Notes under the pieces: model-generated | Told to the model about the DNA's origin: nothing | The model's input: the letters and a program-made list of their open reading frames with translations, nothing else | Database searches by the model: none | Shown: positions 43,400-52,999 of the stretch, one piece after another | How the letters are laid out: the number at the start of each line of letters is the position of its first letter | Position numbering within the stretch: position 1 is the first letter of the stretch | Program-made: the position numbers and the translations under genes | NCBI GenBank assembly: GCA_036506495.1 | Contig: DASXRQ010000130.1 | Coordinates: 1-64,000, forward strand | Reading direction: 5' to 3' | From: DASXRC01 sp036506495 | GTDB lineage: Bacteria; Actinomycetota; Actinomycetes; Mycobacteriales; Micromonosporaceae | Length of the DNA: 64,000 nucleotides

Positions 43400-45510
43400 G
43401 ACAGCCCGAGGCGGTCGAGCATCCAGGCCGCCACGAACGCCTCCTCCTTCCAGGCGTCGTACCGACCGCTCGGCCCGCCGTGCCCCGCCTCCATCTCGGT
43501 CTTCAGCAGATAGGTCCCGTCCGGGGCGACCGCCCGTAGCCGGGCGATCCACTTGGCCGGCTCGTGGTAGAGCACCCGGGTGTCGTTGAGGCTGGTCACC
43601 GCCATGATCGGCGGGTAGCGGAGCGGCGCGACGTTCTCGTACGGCGTGTACGACCTCATGTACGCGTACACGTCCGGATCCGCGAGCGGATTTCCCCACT
43701 CCTCCCACTCCGTGACCGTCAGCGGCAGCGAGGGGTCGAGGATCGTGTTCAGCGCGTCGACGAACGGCACCTGGGCGACGATCCCGGCGAACGCGTCCGG
43801 TGCGAGGTTGACGACCGCGCCCATGAGCAGGCCGCCGGCCGAGCCGCCGCGGGCCACGAGCCGGTCGGCCGAGGTCCAGCCGGACTTGACGAGGTGTCGG
43901 GCGCACGCGACGAAGTCGGTGAAGGTGTTCTTCTTGGCCAGCAGCTTGCCGTCCTCGTACCACCGCCGGCCGAGCTCGCCGCCGCCGCGGATGTGCGTGA
44001 TCGCGAAGATCACGCCGCGCTCGAGGAGTGAGAGGCGAGGAATGGAGAACCAAGGATCCATCGACGCCTCATAAGACCCGTACCCGTAGATGACGCACGG
44101 GGTCGAGCCGTCGCGCGGCGTACCGGCGCGGCAGACCAGCGAGATCGGCACGCGGGTGCCATCGTCGGCGAGCGCCCAGTCGCGGTGCTGCTCGTAGCGC
44201 GCCGGGTCGAACGGCCGCCCGTCCGGTCCAGGCAGGACCGGCTTGCGCTTGCGCAGCGTCATCGTCCGGGTCGTCAGGTCGTAGTCGTATTTCGAGTCCG
44301 GTGTGACGAGCGAGGCGTAGTGCAACCGCACCGACGCGGTCTCGTACTCTGGGTTCGCGTCCAGACCGACGCTGTAGATCGGCTCCGGCAGCTCGACGTC
44401 GTACCAGTCGGTGCCGCCGACCGGCATCACCCGCACGCCGGTCAGCCCGTCTCGCCGCAGCGAGACCACGAGGTGGCTCACGAACGCGTCGACCGCGTCC
44501 AGCCGGGTGCCCGGATCGTGCTCGATCATCGTCACCCATTCGCCCGGGGTGTCGACGGACGTGTAGGCGAGCGCGAAGTCTTCGGCGCCGTCGTTGTGCA
44601 GGATGAGGAAACGGTGCCCGTGGTGTTCGACGCTGTATTCGACGCCCTGCCGTCGCGGGGCTACGACGATCGGCGATGCCGTCGGCTCATCGGCCGGGAC
44701 GAACCGCACCTCGGACGTGACCTTGCTGTGCGAGTCGATCAGGATGAAGCGCTCGGAGCGGGTCAGCCGGACGGCGACCCAGAACCGTTCGTCGGTCTCC
44801 TCGTAGACGAGGTCGTCCTCGGACGGCGGACCGCCTACGGTGTGTCGCCACACGCGATGCGGACGCCAGGCCTCGTCGACGGTCAGGTAGAACACCGCCG
44901 ACCCGTCGGCAGACCACGCGGTGCCGTAGGACGTATCGGGAATCTCATCGGGCAGCACCTCGCCGGTCTGCAGATCCTTGATCCGCAGCGTGAACCGCTC
45001 GTCACCGGAGAAGTCGGTGGAGTACGCCAGCCGGCGCCCATCCGGGCTGACGTCGAAGGTGCCGAGCGCAAAGAAATCATGACCCTCGGCGAGGGCGTTG
45101 CCGTCGAGGAGCACCTCCTCGCCCGGCAGCGGCGTACCGTCCCCGGTCGACGGTGGGTCGACCTCGCCCGGCAGCACCGCGCGGCGGCAGTGGATGCCGT
45201 ACTGCTGACCCTCCACCGTCCGGACGTAGTACCAGTGGTCGCCCTTCCGGCTCGGCACCGTCAGGTCCGTCTCCTGGGTGCGGTGCTTGATCTCGGCGAA
45301 TACGGATTCGCGCAGGCCGGCGAGGTGCTCGGTGGCCGCCTCGGTGTACGCGTTCTCAGCGCGCAGGTAGGCGAGCGTGTCCGGGTCGTCCTTGCCGGAC
45401 AGCCAGGCGTACTCGTCCACGACGACGTCGCCGTGGTGAGTGCGCTCAGTGGGCACGCGCTTGGCGACGGGAGGCGTGGGGCTGGTCACGCCGGCCAACG
45501 TTACCGGCAT
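43396..45510 (-). CDS. ptrB: Oligopeptidase B / prolyl oligopeptidase family serine peptidase (S9A)
   Basis: 704 residues. An N-terminal beta-propeller (about 70-410) gates access; the alpha/beta-hydrolase domain is C-terminal. The catalytic Ser is in RLVARGGSAGGLLMG, Asp in TSLNDTRVLYHEPAKW, and His in EMEAGHGGPSGRYD. IYGYGSYEASMDPWFSIPRL and HIRGGGELGRRWYEDGKLLA are oligopeptidase B signatures. It cleaves short peptides after basic residues in the cytoplasm. The start could also be ATG/GTG a few codons in. Confidence 0.94.
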   Translation of the reverse strand: MPVTLAGVTSPTPPVAKRVPTERTHHGDVVVDEYAWLSGKDDPDTLAYLRAENAYTEAATEHLAGLRESVFAEIKHRTQETDLTVPSRKGDHWYYVRTVEGQQYGIHCRRAVLPGEVDPPSTGDGTPLPGEEVLLDGNALAEGHDFFALGTFDVSPDGRRLAYSTDFSGDERFTLRIKDLQTGEVLPDEIPDTSYGTAWSADGSAVFYLTVDEAWRPHRVWRHTVGGPPSEDDLVYEETDERFWVAVRLTRSERFILIDSHSKVTSEVRFVPADEPTASPIVVAPRRQGVEYSVEHHGHRFLILHNDGAEDFALAYTSVDTPGEWVTMIEHDPGTRLDAVDAFVSHLVVSLRRDGLTGVRVMPVGGTDWYDVELPEPIYSVGLDANPEYETASVRLHYASLVTPDSKYDYDLTTRTMTLRKRKPVLPGPDGRPFDPARYEQHRDWALADDGTRVPISLVCRAGTPRDGSTPCVIYGYGSYEASMDPWFSIPRLSLLERGVIFAITHIRGGGELGRRWYEDGKLLAKKNTFTDFVACARHLVKSGWTSADRLVARGGSAGGLLMGAVVNLAPDAFAGIVAQVPFVDALNTILDPSLPLTVTEWEEWGNPLADPDVYAYMRSYTPYENVAPLRYPPIMAVTSLNDTRVLYHEPAKWIARLRAVAPDGTYLLKTEMEAGHGGPSGRYDAWKEEAFVAAWMLDRLGLS

Positions 45511-45538
45511 CGCACCGCTGTGCGGCTGGCCGTCTCGT

Positions 45539-45554
45539 TCGAACAGGTGTACGA
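45539..45554 (+). promoter_or_regulatory. LexA-box-like sequence with overlapping -10
   Basis: TCGAACAGGTGTACGA matches the actinobacterial SOS consensus TCGAAC-N4-GTTCGA at 11 of 12 fixed bases. It overlaps TACGAT (45550-45555), a possible -10 for the flavoprotein gene 65 bp downstream. An in-frame 21-codon ORF (45554-45619) ends exactly at the next ATG (TAGATG). Confidence 0.35.
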
Positions 45555-45619
45555 TGAGTGCCTGCGGTGCTTCCCTTGGAAGCGCGGCGGTTACCCAGCA
45601 CCCGACACGGGGGCGTTAG

Positions 45620-46942
45620 ATGCACAACGGCGGTGCCCGGTCGGGCGGCGATGACATCGCCAGGCGTTTCGCCCAGATCTGCGGTCCCGGCTTCGTCCGG
45701 GAGGCCGGGGCGGCGGACGCGGTGGCTGGAGTGCCCGCGCGCTGGGTCGCCGCGCCGGGCAGCATCGACGGTGTCGCGACCCTGCTGGGGCTGGTCGCCG
45801 ACCGGGACCTCGCCGTGGTGGCTCGGGGCGCCGGGACGAAGCTCGACTGGGGTGCGCCACCGTCCCATGTCGACCTCGTCCTCGATACCGGCCGGCTGGC
45901 CGGCGTCTGGCACCACGCCGCCGCGGAGCACCTGGCCGAGGCTGGCGCCGGCACGCCCATCCGCGCGATCGAGGCGACGCTCGCCCGAGCCGGCCAGCGG
46001 CTCGCGCTCGATCCGGCCTCGCCCGGCGCGACGCTCGGCGGCGTTGTCATGACCGACGAGTCCGGGCCGCTCAGGCATCGGTACGGCTCCCCGTGCGACC
46101 AGCTGGTCGCGGCGAGTTATGTCCGAGCCGGAGGCGCCCTGGAGCACGCCGAGATGGCCGAGGCGATCGCACCCGCACCCGCACCCGCCCAACGGGCCGC
46201 TGACGCCGATCGGTTGTGCGGGTCGTACGGAGCACTCGGCATGCTCGTGTCGGCCACCGTTCGCACGCACCCGTTGCCCTCGGCGGCGGTGTGGGTGGTG
46301 CGGTCGGTCTGGACGCCCCTCGAGGTGCACGACCTGGTGGCGGAGCTGCTCGCCGCGCCGATCAGGCCATCCGCGGTCGAGGTGAACCTGCCCGCCACGT
46401 CGGCGCCGTTGCCGCAACAGCGGGCGAGGGGCGGCCGCGGGGGTGCCGGCTCGCTGGGCGTCCTCCTGGAGGGTCGGCTCACCGAGGTGGCGGCGCGGGC
46501 CGCGGAGCTGATCGCGCTGTTGCGCGGGGACGCCGCCACCACGGACGTCGCACCGCCGTGGTGGGGCCGATACCCGTTCGGCGCCGACGACGTGGCGCTG
46601 CGCGTCACGGTCCCGATCACCGACCTGCACGCGGCGGTGTACGCCCTGCGAGACGCTGCCGGCGTGCCGGTCCCGGTGCGGGGGCGCGCGGGCGTCGGCG
46701 AGGTGTTCGCGGCGCTGCCCGGTGGCACGGCGCCCGATCGCGTCGCCGCGATCCTGGCGGCAGTGCGCGGTGTGCTGCTGGCCCGAGGCGGGTCGTGCGT
46801 GGTGCTGGCCGCGCCCAGCCGCATCGCCGCCGCCGTCGACCTGTGGGGTGACCTGCCGCGGCTGAGCGACCTGCGGGAGACCAAGGAGCGCTTCGACCCG
46901 GGCCACCTGCTGGCGCCGGGCAGGTACCCGGGCGGCATCTGA
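45620..46942 (+). CDS. FAD-binding oxidoreductase, GlcE (glycolate oxidase subunit)-like
   Basis: 440 residues. The FAD_binding_4 domain has WVAAPGSIDGVATLLGLVAD, VVARGAGTKLDWG, LAEAGAGTPIRAIEATLARA and LALDPASPGATLGGVVMTDE. The C-terminal half resembles GlcE more than GlcD; the last residues FDPGHLLAPGRYPGGI are typical. Subunits GlcD and GlcF are not in the window, so it may act alone or have lost partners. A stop codon directly precedes ATG 45620 in frame. Confidence 0.88.
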   Translation: MHNGGARSGGDDIARRFAQICGPGFVREAGAADAVAGVPARWVAAPGSIDGVATLLGLVADRDLAVVARGAGTKLDWGAPPSHVDLVLDTGRLAGVWHHAAAEHLAEAGAGTPIRAIEATLARAGQRLALDPASPGATLGGVVMTDESGPLRHRYGSPCDQLVAASYVRAGGALEHAEMAEAIAPAPAPAQRAADADRLCGSYGALGMLVSATVRTHPLPSAAVWVVRSVWTPLEVHDLVAELLAAPIRPSAVEVNLPATSAPLPQQRARGGRGGAGSLGVLLEGRLTEVAARAAELIALLRGDAATTDVAPPWWGRYPFGADDVALRVTVPITDLHAAVYALRDAAGVPVPVRGRAGVGEVFAALPGGTAPDRVAAILAAVRGVLLARGGSCVVLAAPSRIAAAVDLWGDLPRLSDLRETKERFDPGHLLAPGRYPGGI

Positions 46943-46959
46943 GCGTCGCGGGCGGGTCG

Positions 46960-48990
46960 CTAGGCGGGCGGTTCGTTGCGCAGCACGAGGATGGCGATGT
47001 CGTCGCGCGGCGCCTCGGGGGAAAATCCCAGTGTCACGGTGCGCAGGCGGGCGGCGACCACCTCCGGCGAATACCCCACCAGCGGCTCCGCCGCCTTCAG
47101 CAGCCGATCGACGCCGAACAGCTCGCGACCGTGCCGGCGTTCGGTCACACCGTCGGTGTAGAAGACCAGTGCATCGCCCGGTCCGAGCCCGACCGTCATC
47201 GAGGGCGAGGCGATGTCGGCGAGCAGGCCGAGCGCGGTGCCGCCCTTGCCGACGAATCCCACCTGACCGTCGGCGCGCAGCAGAACTGGTCGGTCGTGGC
47301 CGGCGAGGTGCAGTGACACGTCGAGCATGCCTTCCGCGCCGCGGCCGACCGAGGCGAGCGCGAGGGTGCAGTAGCGACCGCCACCGCGCTCGACCAGCGT
47401 CTCGTTCAGCGTGGTCAGCACCTCGGTCAGCGGCCGGCCACCGCGGACCAACACCCGGATCACGTCCCGGACCAGGCCGGTCACGGTGGCGGCCTGGACA
47501 CCCTTGCCGGACACGTCACCGATCACGAGGAGCCACCGGCCATCCGGCAGCGGCACCACATCGTAGAAGTCGCCACCGACTTCGTTGTCGCCGCCGGTCG
47601 GCACGTATTCGGCGGCGAACGCGATCCCAGACACGATCGGCAACACCGGCGGCAGCAACGACTGCTGCAAGGTGTGCGCGACCCTCCGCCGTTCGGCATG
47701 GATCCGGGCGTTGTCGATCGCCAGCGCCGCGCGGCGCGCGACGTCTTCCAGCACGGCTATCTCGTCTGGCTCGTGTCGGTGCCCGATGTGTCGCCCGACC
47801 GCGAGCGTGCCCAGGCTGGCACCGCGGGCGGCGAGCGGGACCGCGATCCCCTCGGTGGGCGCGCCGAGCGGGACCTGAGAGCCGGTCCGCGACGCGTCCC
47901 GTAGCCGCGCCGTGACGGAGTCCGCTCCGGTGTCCCGCAGCGCCGCGTACAGCGACGGCAGCGCCGCCTCCTCGGCGTGGGTGGCGGCGGCCAGCCGCAG
48001 CGCACCCCACTCGTCGGCCGTGTGGATCGCACACCACTGACCCAGCCTCGGCACCACCAGCTGCGGGATCAGAGCGAGCGTCAGCTCCACGTCGAGGGAC
48101 TGCGCGAGCAGTTCGCTCGCCTCGGCGAGGAACGTCAGCCACGTTTGCCGCCGCAGGTCGGCGCGGCGGAGCCGGTCGTTCTCGAGGTACAGCGACACCC
48201 GCTCGGCGACGAGGGTGGCGACCGGCCGGGCGTACGCCGACGGCGATGCGTCCATCTCGAGCTCGCCGGAGCGAGGGCGGCCGACCGACAGCGGCACCCG
48301 GATCGCATCCGCGTCGGCGTACGGCGGCCGGCCGTACCGGGCGAGCAGCCGGAGCCCGGCGCCGTCGCCGCGGTCGAACCGGATGGCGCCTCCCGACGCT
48401 CCGACGATGCGGGCCGCTTGGGCCAGCAACTCGGCCGCGAAGTCCTCGACGGTGTCCGCTGCCGTGGCGTCCGGGGCGATGCGCATCAGCGCCGCCAGGG
48501 CCTCTGCGCTGGGGGTCAGTCCACCGGCGGTGTCCGGCGACTGTGTCGCGCCCGTGGGACCGGTACGGTGGCCATCGCCCGACGCACCTGGCCTCGTGCG
48601 GTCCAAGCGAAACCACACGCCCTTGCCGGAGGGCAGATGCGTGGTGCCCCACCGGGAGGCGAAGTGGTCCACGAGCGCCAGGCCCAAGCCCTGCTCCGCC
48701 GGGTGTCCGCCCTCGCCACCGGCGCGTCTGGTCAGCTGCTCGACCGGCCCGCCGGCGAAGTCCGTCACCGTCACCGTCACGCCATCCTGGTCCGCGACGA
48801 CCTCGAGATCCAGGTCCGTGCCCGCGTGGACGACTCCGTTGGTGGACAGCTCGGTGGTCAGCAGCAACGCCTCGTTCAGCAGGTCGGTCAGGTCCGCCTC
48901 CGACAACACGGCGCGCACGACGGCACGGGCGGCGGATGGTGTGCGGCGGTCCGCGGGCAAACGGACGCGGCGGACGACCTCGGCTGGCAC
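46960..48990 (-). CDS. SpoIIE-type PP2C phosphatase with N-terminal HATPase and GAF domains
   Basis: 676 residues from GTG 48990 (GGGAGAG about 9 nt upstream). The N-terminal HATPase_c_2 domain (about 1-140; LLLTTELSTNGVVHAG, then GLGLALVDHFASRWG) resembles anti-sigma kinases of the RsbW type. GAF-like regions follow (about 165-420; PLAARGASLGTLAVGRH). The SpoIIE phosphatase is C-terminal: GGDNEVGGDFYDV, IGDVSGKGVQAA, VFYTDGVTERRHG and RDDIAILVLR. One protein thus has both a kinase-like and a phosphatase domain able to act on STAS proteins. It is divergent from the HAMP-array kinase. Confidence 0.93.
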   Translation of the reverse strand: MPAEVVRRVRLPADRRTPSAARAVVRAVLSEADLTDLLNEALLLTTELSTNGVVHAGTDLDLEVVADQDGVTVTVTDFAGGPVEQLTRRAGGEGGHPAEQGLGLALVDHFASRWGTTHLPSGKGVWFRLDRTRPGASGDGHRTGPTGATQSPDTAGGLTPSAEALAALMRIAPDATAADTVEDFAAELLAQAARIVGASGGAIRFDRGDGAGLRLLARYGRPPYADADAIRVPLSVGRPRSGELEMDASPSAYARPVATLVAERVSLYLENDRLRRADLRRQTWLTFLAEASELLAQSLDVELTLALIPQLVVPRLGQWCAIHTADEWGALRLAAATHAEEAALPSLYAALRDTGADSVTARLRDASRTGSQVPLGAPTEGIAVPLAARGASLGTLAVGRHIGHRHEPDEIAVLEDVARRAALAIDNARIHAERRRVAHTLQQSLLPPVLPIVSGIAFAAEYVPTGGDNEVGGDFYDVVPLPDGRWLLVIGDVSGKGVQAATVTGLVRDVIRVLVRGGRPLTEVLTTLNETLVERGGGRYCTLALASVGRGAEGMLDVSLHLAGHDRPVLLRADGQVGFVGKGGTALGLLADIASPSMTVGLGPGDALVFYTDGVTERRHGRELFGVDRLLKAAEPLVGYSPEVVAARLRTVTLGFSPEAPRDDIAILVLRNEPPA

Positions 48991-49135
48991 AACACGCAGT
49001 CTCTCCCGGCGCGTCAATGCTTTCCAATCTCTAAGCTCGCCCCGACGGGGTTTTTGGCGCAATGATGAGGGCTTGACTACCGGCCCGGCCCTGGGCGGCC
49101 AGCAGCGGATAACCGACATGCAGCGAGGACTCCCA

Positions 49136-52100
49136 ATGAACTCCGCGAAACAGACCGAAGCGGGCCTGCCGACCGCTCCTACCGCCAACCCCGGCGACGG
49201 AAATGTCCACATTGGATCAGATGGGTCGGCATTCCTGACCGAGGTGGCCGCGGCGCTGCGCCGGGTGGGTCGGGGCGATCTCAAGGTGCGGCTGACTCGA
49301 CGGGTTGGCCTCGCGGGGGAGGTGGCTGACGCATTCAACGAGGTCGTGGCCCTCCAGCACCAGCGCAACCGGGAACTGGTCCGAATCAGCCGGGTGGTCG
49401 GCCGTGAGGGCCGGATGACCGAACGCCTCGACGAGGAGAGCTACGACGGCGCGTGGGCGGACGGCGTACGCGCGGTCAACAACCTCATCGATGACCTGGG
49501 TCGGCCCACCACCGAGATCGCGCGCGTCATCGTCGCGGTGGCCGAGGGTGACCTGTCGCAGAAGCTGGCGCTGGAGATCGAGGGGCGTCCACTGCGCGGC
49601 GAGTTCCTGACGATCGGTCGCACCGTGAACACAATGGTGGACCAGCTGTCCTCCTTCGCCAGCGAGGTCACGCGGGTCGCCCGCGAGGTTGGCACCGAGG
49701 GCAAGCTGGGCGGCCAGGCCGATGTGCGCGGCGTGGCCGGCACTTGGCGCGACCTCACCGACTCGGTGAACACGATGGCGTCGAACCTGACCAACCAGGT
49801 GCGTTCGATCGCGCAGGTCTCGACGGCGGTGGCACAGGGCGACCTGTCGCGGAAGATCACGGTCTCGGCCAAGGGCGAGGTGGCCGAGCTGGCCGACACC
49901 ATCAACTCGCTGACCGACACGCTGCGCGTCTTCGCCGAGCAGGTGATCCGGGTGGCGCGGGAGGTGGGTACCGAGGGCAAGCTGGGCGGTCAGGCCGAGG
50001 TGCCCAACGTCGCCGGCACCTGGAAGGACCTCACCGAGAGCGTCAACTCGATGGCGTCGAACCTGACCTCGCAGGTGCGCAACATCGCCCACGTGGCGAC
50101 CGCGGTGGCGCGCGGCGACCTGTCGCAGAAGATCACGGTTGCCGCGCAGGGCGAGATCCTCGAGCTCAAGGACACCGTGAACACGATGGTCGACCAACTG
50201 TCGTCGTTCGCCGAGGAGGTGACCCGGGTGGCCCGCGAGGTGGTCGTCGAGGGCAAGCTGGGCGGTCAGGCCCAGGTACTCGGCGTCTCGGGCACGTGGC
50301 GCGACCTCACCGAGAACGTCAATCAGCTCGCGGGCAACCTGACCTCGCAGGTGCGCAACATCGCCCAGGTGGCGACCGCGGTGGCCCGCGGTGACCTGTC
50401 GCAGAAGATCACCGTGGACGCCCGCGGGGAGATCCTGGAGCTGAAGTCCACAGTGAACACGATGGTGGACCAGCTCTCGTCGTTCGCCGACGAGGTCACC
50501 CGGGTGGCCCGCGAGGTGGGTACGGAGGGCAAGCTGGGCGGTCAGGCGCAGGTCAAGGACGTGTCGGGCACCTGGCGGGATCTGACCGACAACGTGAACT
50601 CGATGGCGTCGAACCTGACCTCGCAGGTGCGCAACATCGCCTCGGTCACCACCGCGGTGGCCCGCGGCGACCTGTCGCAGAAGATCACGGTGGACGCGCA
50701 GGGCGAGATCCTGGAGCTGAAGTCCACGGTGAACACGATGGTGGACCAGCTCTCGTCGTTCGCCGACGAGCTGACCCGGGTGGCCCGCGAGGTGGGCACG
50801 GAGGGCAAGCTCGGCGGTCAGGCGCAGGTGAAGGGCGTGTCTGGCACGTGGCGGGACCTCACCGGGAACGTCAACCAGCTCGCCTCGACGCTGACGACCC
50901 AGCTCCGCGCCATCGCGCAGGTCTCCACCGCGGTCACGCGCGGCGACCTGACCCAGCGGATCGCCGTCGACGCCGAGGGTGAGATCGCGGAGCTGAAGGA
51001 CAACATCAACCAGATGATCGTCACGCTCCGCGAGACCACGAAGAAGAACGCCGAGCAGGGCTGGCTGGACTCGAACCTGGCCCGCATCGGTGGCCTCCTG
51101 CAGGGCCAGCGCGACCTGGGCGAGGTCTGCCGCATGATCATGACGGAGGTGACACCGCTGGTCGACGCCCAGCTGGGGGCATTCTTCCTCGTCGACCGCG
51201 GTGACGACGCGATGCGGCTGCGGCTGGCCGCGTCGTACGGCTACGTCGCCCGGGACCACGTCGTGACGTTCGGCCCGGGGGAGGGCCTGGTGGGCCAGGC
51301 GGCGATGTCGCGCCGCACGATTCGGGTCTCCGGCGGTCCGACCAGCCCACTCACGATGCGCTCCGGAATGGTGGCGACCAAGCCCGAGGACGATGTGGTG
51401 TTGCCGGTCCTGTTCGAGGGTGAGGTGCTCGGTATCATCGAGTTCGCCTCGGTCAAGCCCTTCTCCGAGCTGCACCTGGCGTTCCTCGAGCGGCTCGTCG
51501 CGACCATCGGCATCGCGCTGAAGACCATCCAGGCCAACCGACGCACCGAGGAGCTGCTGGCGCAGTCCCAGCGGCTGGCGCACGAGCTGCAGAAGCAGTC
51601 GGCCGAGCTGCAGCGCACGAACGCTGAGCTCGAGGACAAGGCGAAGCTGCTCTCCGACCAGAACGTCAACATCGAGACAAAGAACCGCGAGATAGAGATG
51701 GCCCGACGCGGGCTGGAGGAGAAGGCACAGCAGCTGGCCAGGGCATCGGAGTACAAGTCGGAGTTCCTGGCCAACATGAGCCACGAGCTGCGTACCCCGT
51801 TGAACTCCCTGCTCCTGCTCGCCCGCCTGCTCGCGGAGGACACCGAGCAGAACCTCACCGCGAAGCAGATCGAGTTCGCGCGCACCATCCACAGTGCCGG
51901 TTCCGACTTGCTGTCGCTGATCGACGACATCCTCGACCTGTCGAAGATCGAGGCCGGGCGGATGGACGTGGAGCCGGTCGAGGTGACGTTCGGGGAGCTG
52001 CGCGGTTACGTCGAGCAGGCGTTCGCGCCGCAGGCCGAGGACAAGGCACTCGGGTTCGACGTCGAGATCTCGCCCGACCTGCCGCCGACGCTGGTCACCG

Positions 52101-52999
52101 ACGCCCAGCGCCTGCAGCAGATCCTGCGCAACCTGTTGTCGAACGCCGTCAAGTTCACCCACAGCGGGGCCGTGCGGCTTGAGATCGCGCCGGCGCCCGA
52201 GGGCATGACGTTCACGGTGCCGACGCTGGCCACAGCGCGCCAGGTCGTGGCGTTCACCGTCTCGGACACCGGGATCGGCATCTCCGACGACAAACTGTCG
52301 TTGATCTTCGAGGCGTTCCAGCAGGCGGACGGCACGACCAGCCGAAAGTACGGCGGCACCGGGCTCGGCCTGTCGATAAGCCGCGAGCTGGCCCGGCTCG
52401 TCGGCGGCATGATCACCGTCAACTCGACGCCCGGCGATGGCTCGATCTTCTCGCTCTACATCCCGGATGTGCTGGTCCCGGACTCGATCCCGGCGATCAT
52501 GACGATGGCACCCGCCAACCTGCCGAGCCGCACCAACCTGCCGGTCGTGCGCCCCCTGGCTACGCCCGGGCGAAGCAGTGCCCCGAGCGCGCCGCAGCTT
52601 GACGGCGCCCACGTGCTGATCATCGACGACGACGTGCGGAACGTGTTCGCCCTGACCAGCGCCCTGGAGCTGCACGGGATGACCGTGTTCTACGCCGACA
52701 ACGGCGCCGACGGCGTACGCCTGCTCGTCGAGCATCCGGAGGTCGACATTGTGCTGATGGATGCCATGATGCCGGATCAGGACGGGTACGAGACCACCCG
52801 GGCGATCCGCCGAAATCACCGGTTCCCCGACCTGCCCGTGGTGTTCCTGACCGCGAAGGCGATGCCGGGCGACCGGGAGTCGGCGCTGGGCGCTGGTGCC
52901 AGCGACTACATCACCAAGCCGGTCGACCTGGACGAGCTCATCGAGCTGATGGCGGCCTGGGTCACGGGTGCGCGCAGGAAGGACGCCAAGAATGGATGA
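49136..52999 (+). CDS. Hybrid sensor histidine kinase with a tandem HAMP-like array, GAF, and C-terminal receiver
   Basis: 1287 residues from ATG 49136 (GAGGA 7 nt upstream). Residues 35-620 are a chain of HAMP-like units; five copies of about 92 residues each contain TRVAREVGTEGKLGGQA, GTWRDLT and AVARGDLSQKITV. A GAF domain (about 660-800; FFLVDRGDDAMRLRLAASYG) and a coiled coil (about 815-870) follow. The kinase has MSHELRTPLNSLLLLARLL (His near 880), LRNLLSNAVKFTHSG, DTGIGISDDKLSLIF and GGTGLGLSISREL. The receiver (about 1159-1280) has IDDDVRN, VLMDAMMPDQDGYE and YITKPVD. There are no membrane spans, so it is cytoplasmic. The architecture recalls fungal group III (Nik1/Os-1) kinases. Confidence 0.95.
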   Translation: MNSAKQTEAGLPTAPTANPGDGNVHIGSDGSAFLTEVAAALRRVGRGDLKVRLTRRVGLAGEVADAFNEVVALQHQRNRELVRISRVVGREGRMTERLDEESYDGAWADGVRAVNNLIDDLGRPTTEIARVIVAVAEGDLSQKLALEIEGRPLRGEFLTIGRTVNTMVDQLSSFASEVTRVAREVGTEGKLGGQADVRGVAGTWRDLTDSVNTMASNLTNQVRSIAQVSTAVAQGDLSRKITVSAKGEVAELADTINSLTDTLRVFAEQVIRVAREVGTEGKLGGQAEVPNVAGTWKDLTESVNSMASNLTSQVRNIAHVATAVARGDLSQKITVAAQGEILELKDTVNTMVDQLSSFAEEVTRVAREVVVEGKLGGQAQVLGVSGTWRDLTENVNQLAGNLTSQVRNIAQVATAVARGDLSQKITVDARGEILELKSTVNTMVDQLSSFADEVTRVAREVGTEGKLGGQAQVKDVSGTWRDLTDNVNSMASNLTSQVRNIASVTTAVARGDLSQKITVDAQGEILELKSTVNTMVDQLSSFADELTRVAREVGTEGKLGGQAQVKGVSGTWRDLTGNVNQLASTLTTQLRAIAQVSTAVTRGDLTQRIAVDAEGEIAELKDNINQMIVTLRETTKKNAEQGWLDSNLARIGGLLQGQRDLGEVCRMIMTEVTPLVDAQLGAFFLVDRGDDAMRLRLAASYGYVARDHVVTFGPGEGLVGQAAMSRRTIRVSGGPTSPLTMRSGMVATKPEDDVVLPVLFEGEVLGIIEFASVKPFSELHLAFLERLVATIGIALKTIQANRRTEELLAQSQRLAHELQKQSAELQRTNAELEDKAKLLSDQNVNIETKNREIEMARRGLEEKAQQLARASEYKSEFLANMSHELRTPLNSLLLLARLLAEDTEQNLTAKQIEFARTIHSAGSDLLSLIDDILDLSKIEAGRMDVEPVEVTFGELRGYVEQAFAPQAEDKALGFDVEISPDLPPTLVTDAQRLQQILRNLLSNAVKFTHSGAVRLEIAPAPEGMTFTVPTLATARQVVAFTVSDTGIGISDDKLSLIFEAFQQADGTTSRKYGGTGLGLSISRELARLVGGMITVNSTPGDGSIFSLYIPDVLVPDSIPAIMTMAPANLPSRTNLPVVRPLATPGRSSAPSAPQLDGAHVLIIDDDVRNVFALTSALELHGMTVFYADNGADGVRLLVEHPEVDIVLMDAMMPDQDGYETTRAIRRNHRFPDLPVVFLTAKAMPGDRESALGAGASDYITKPVDLDELIELMAAWVTGARRKDAKNG
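49665..51000 (+). repeat. 276-bp tandem coding repeats in the HAMP-array kinase gene
   Basis: Five consecutive units of about 276 bp, starting near 49672, 49948, 50224, 50500 and 50776, are very similar at DNA level (for example GAGGGCAAGCTGGGCGGTCA in most). Units 3-5 are closest, suggesting recent duplication or gene conversion. Confidence 0.8.

Noticed and set aside
49665..51000. Regular repeats suggesting a CRISPR-like array
   Set aside because: The 276-bp period is coding, in frame and encodes HAMP-like units; no short repeat-spacer structure exists anywhere in the window.
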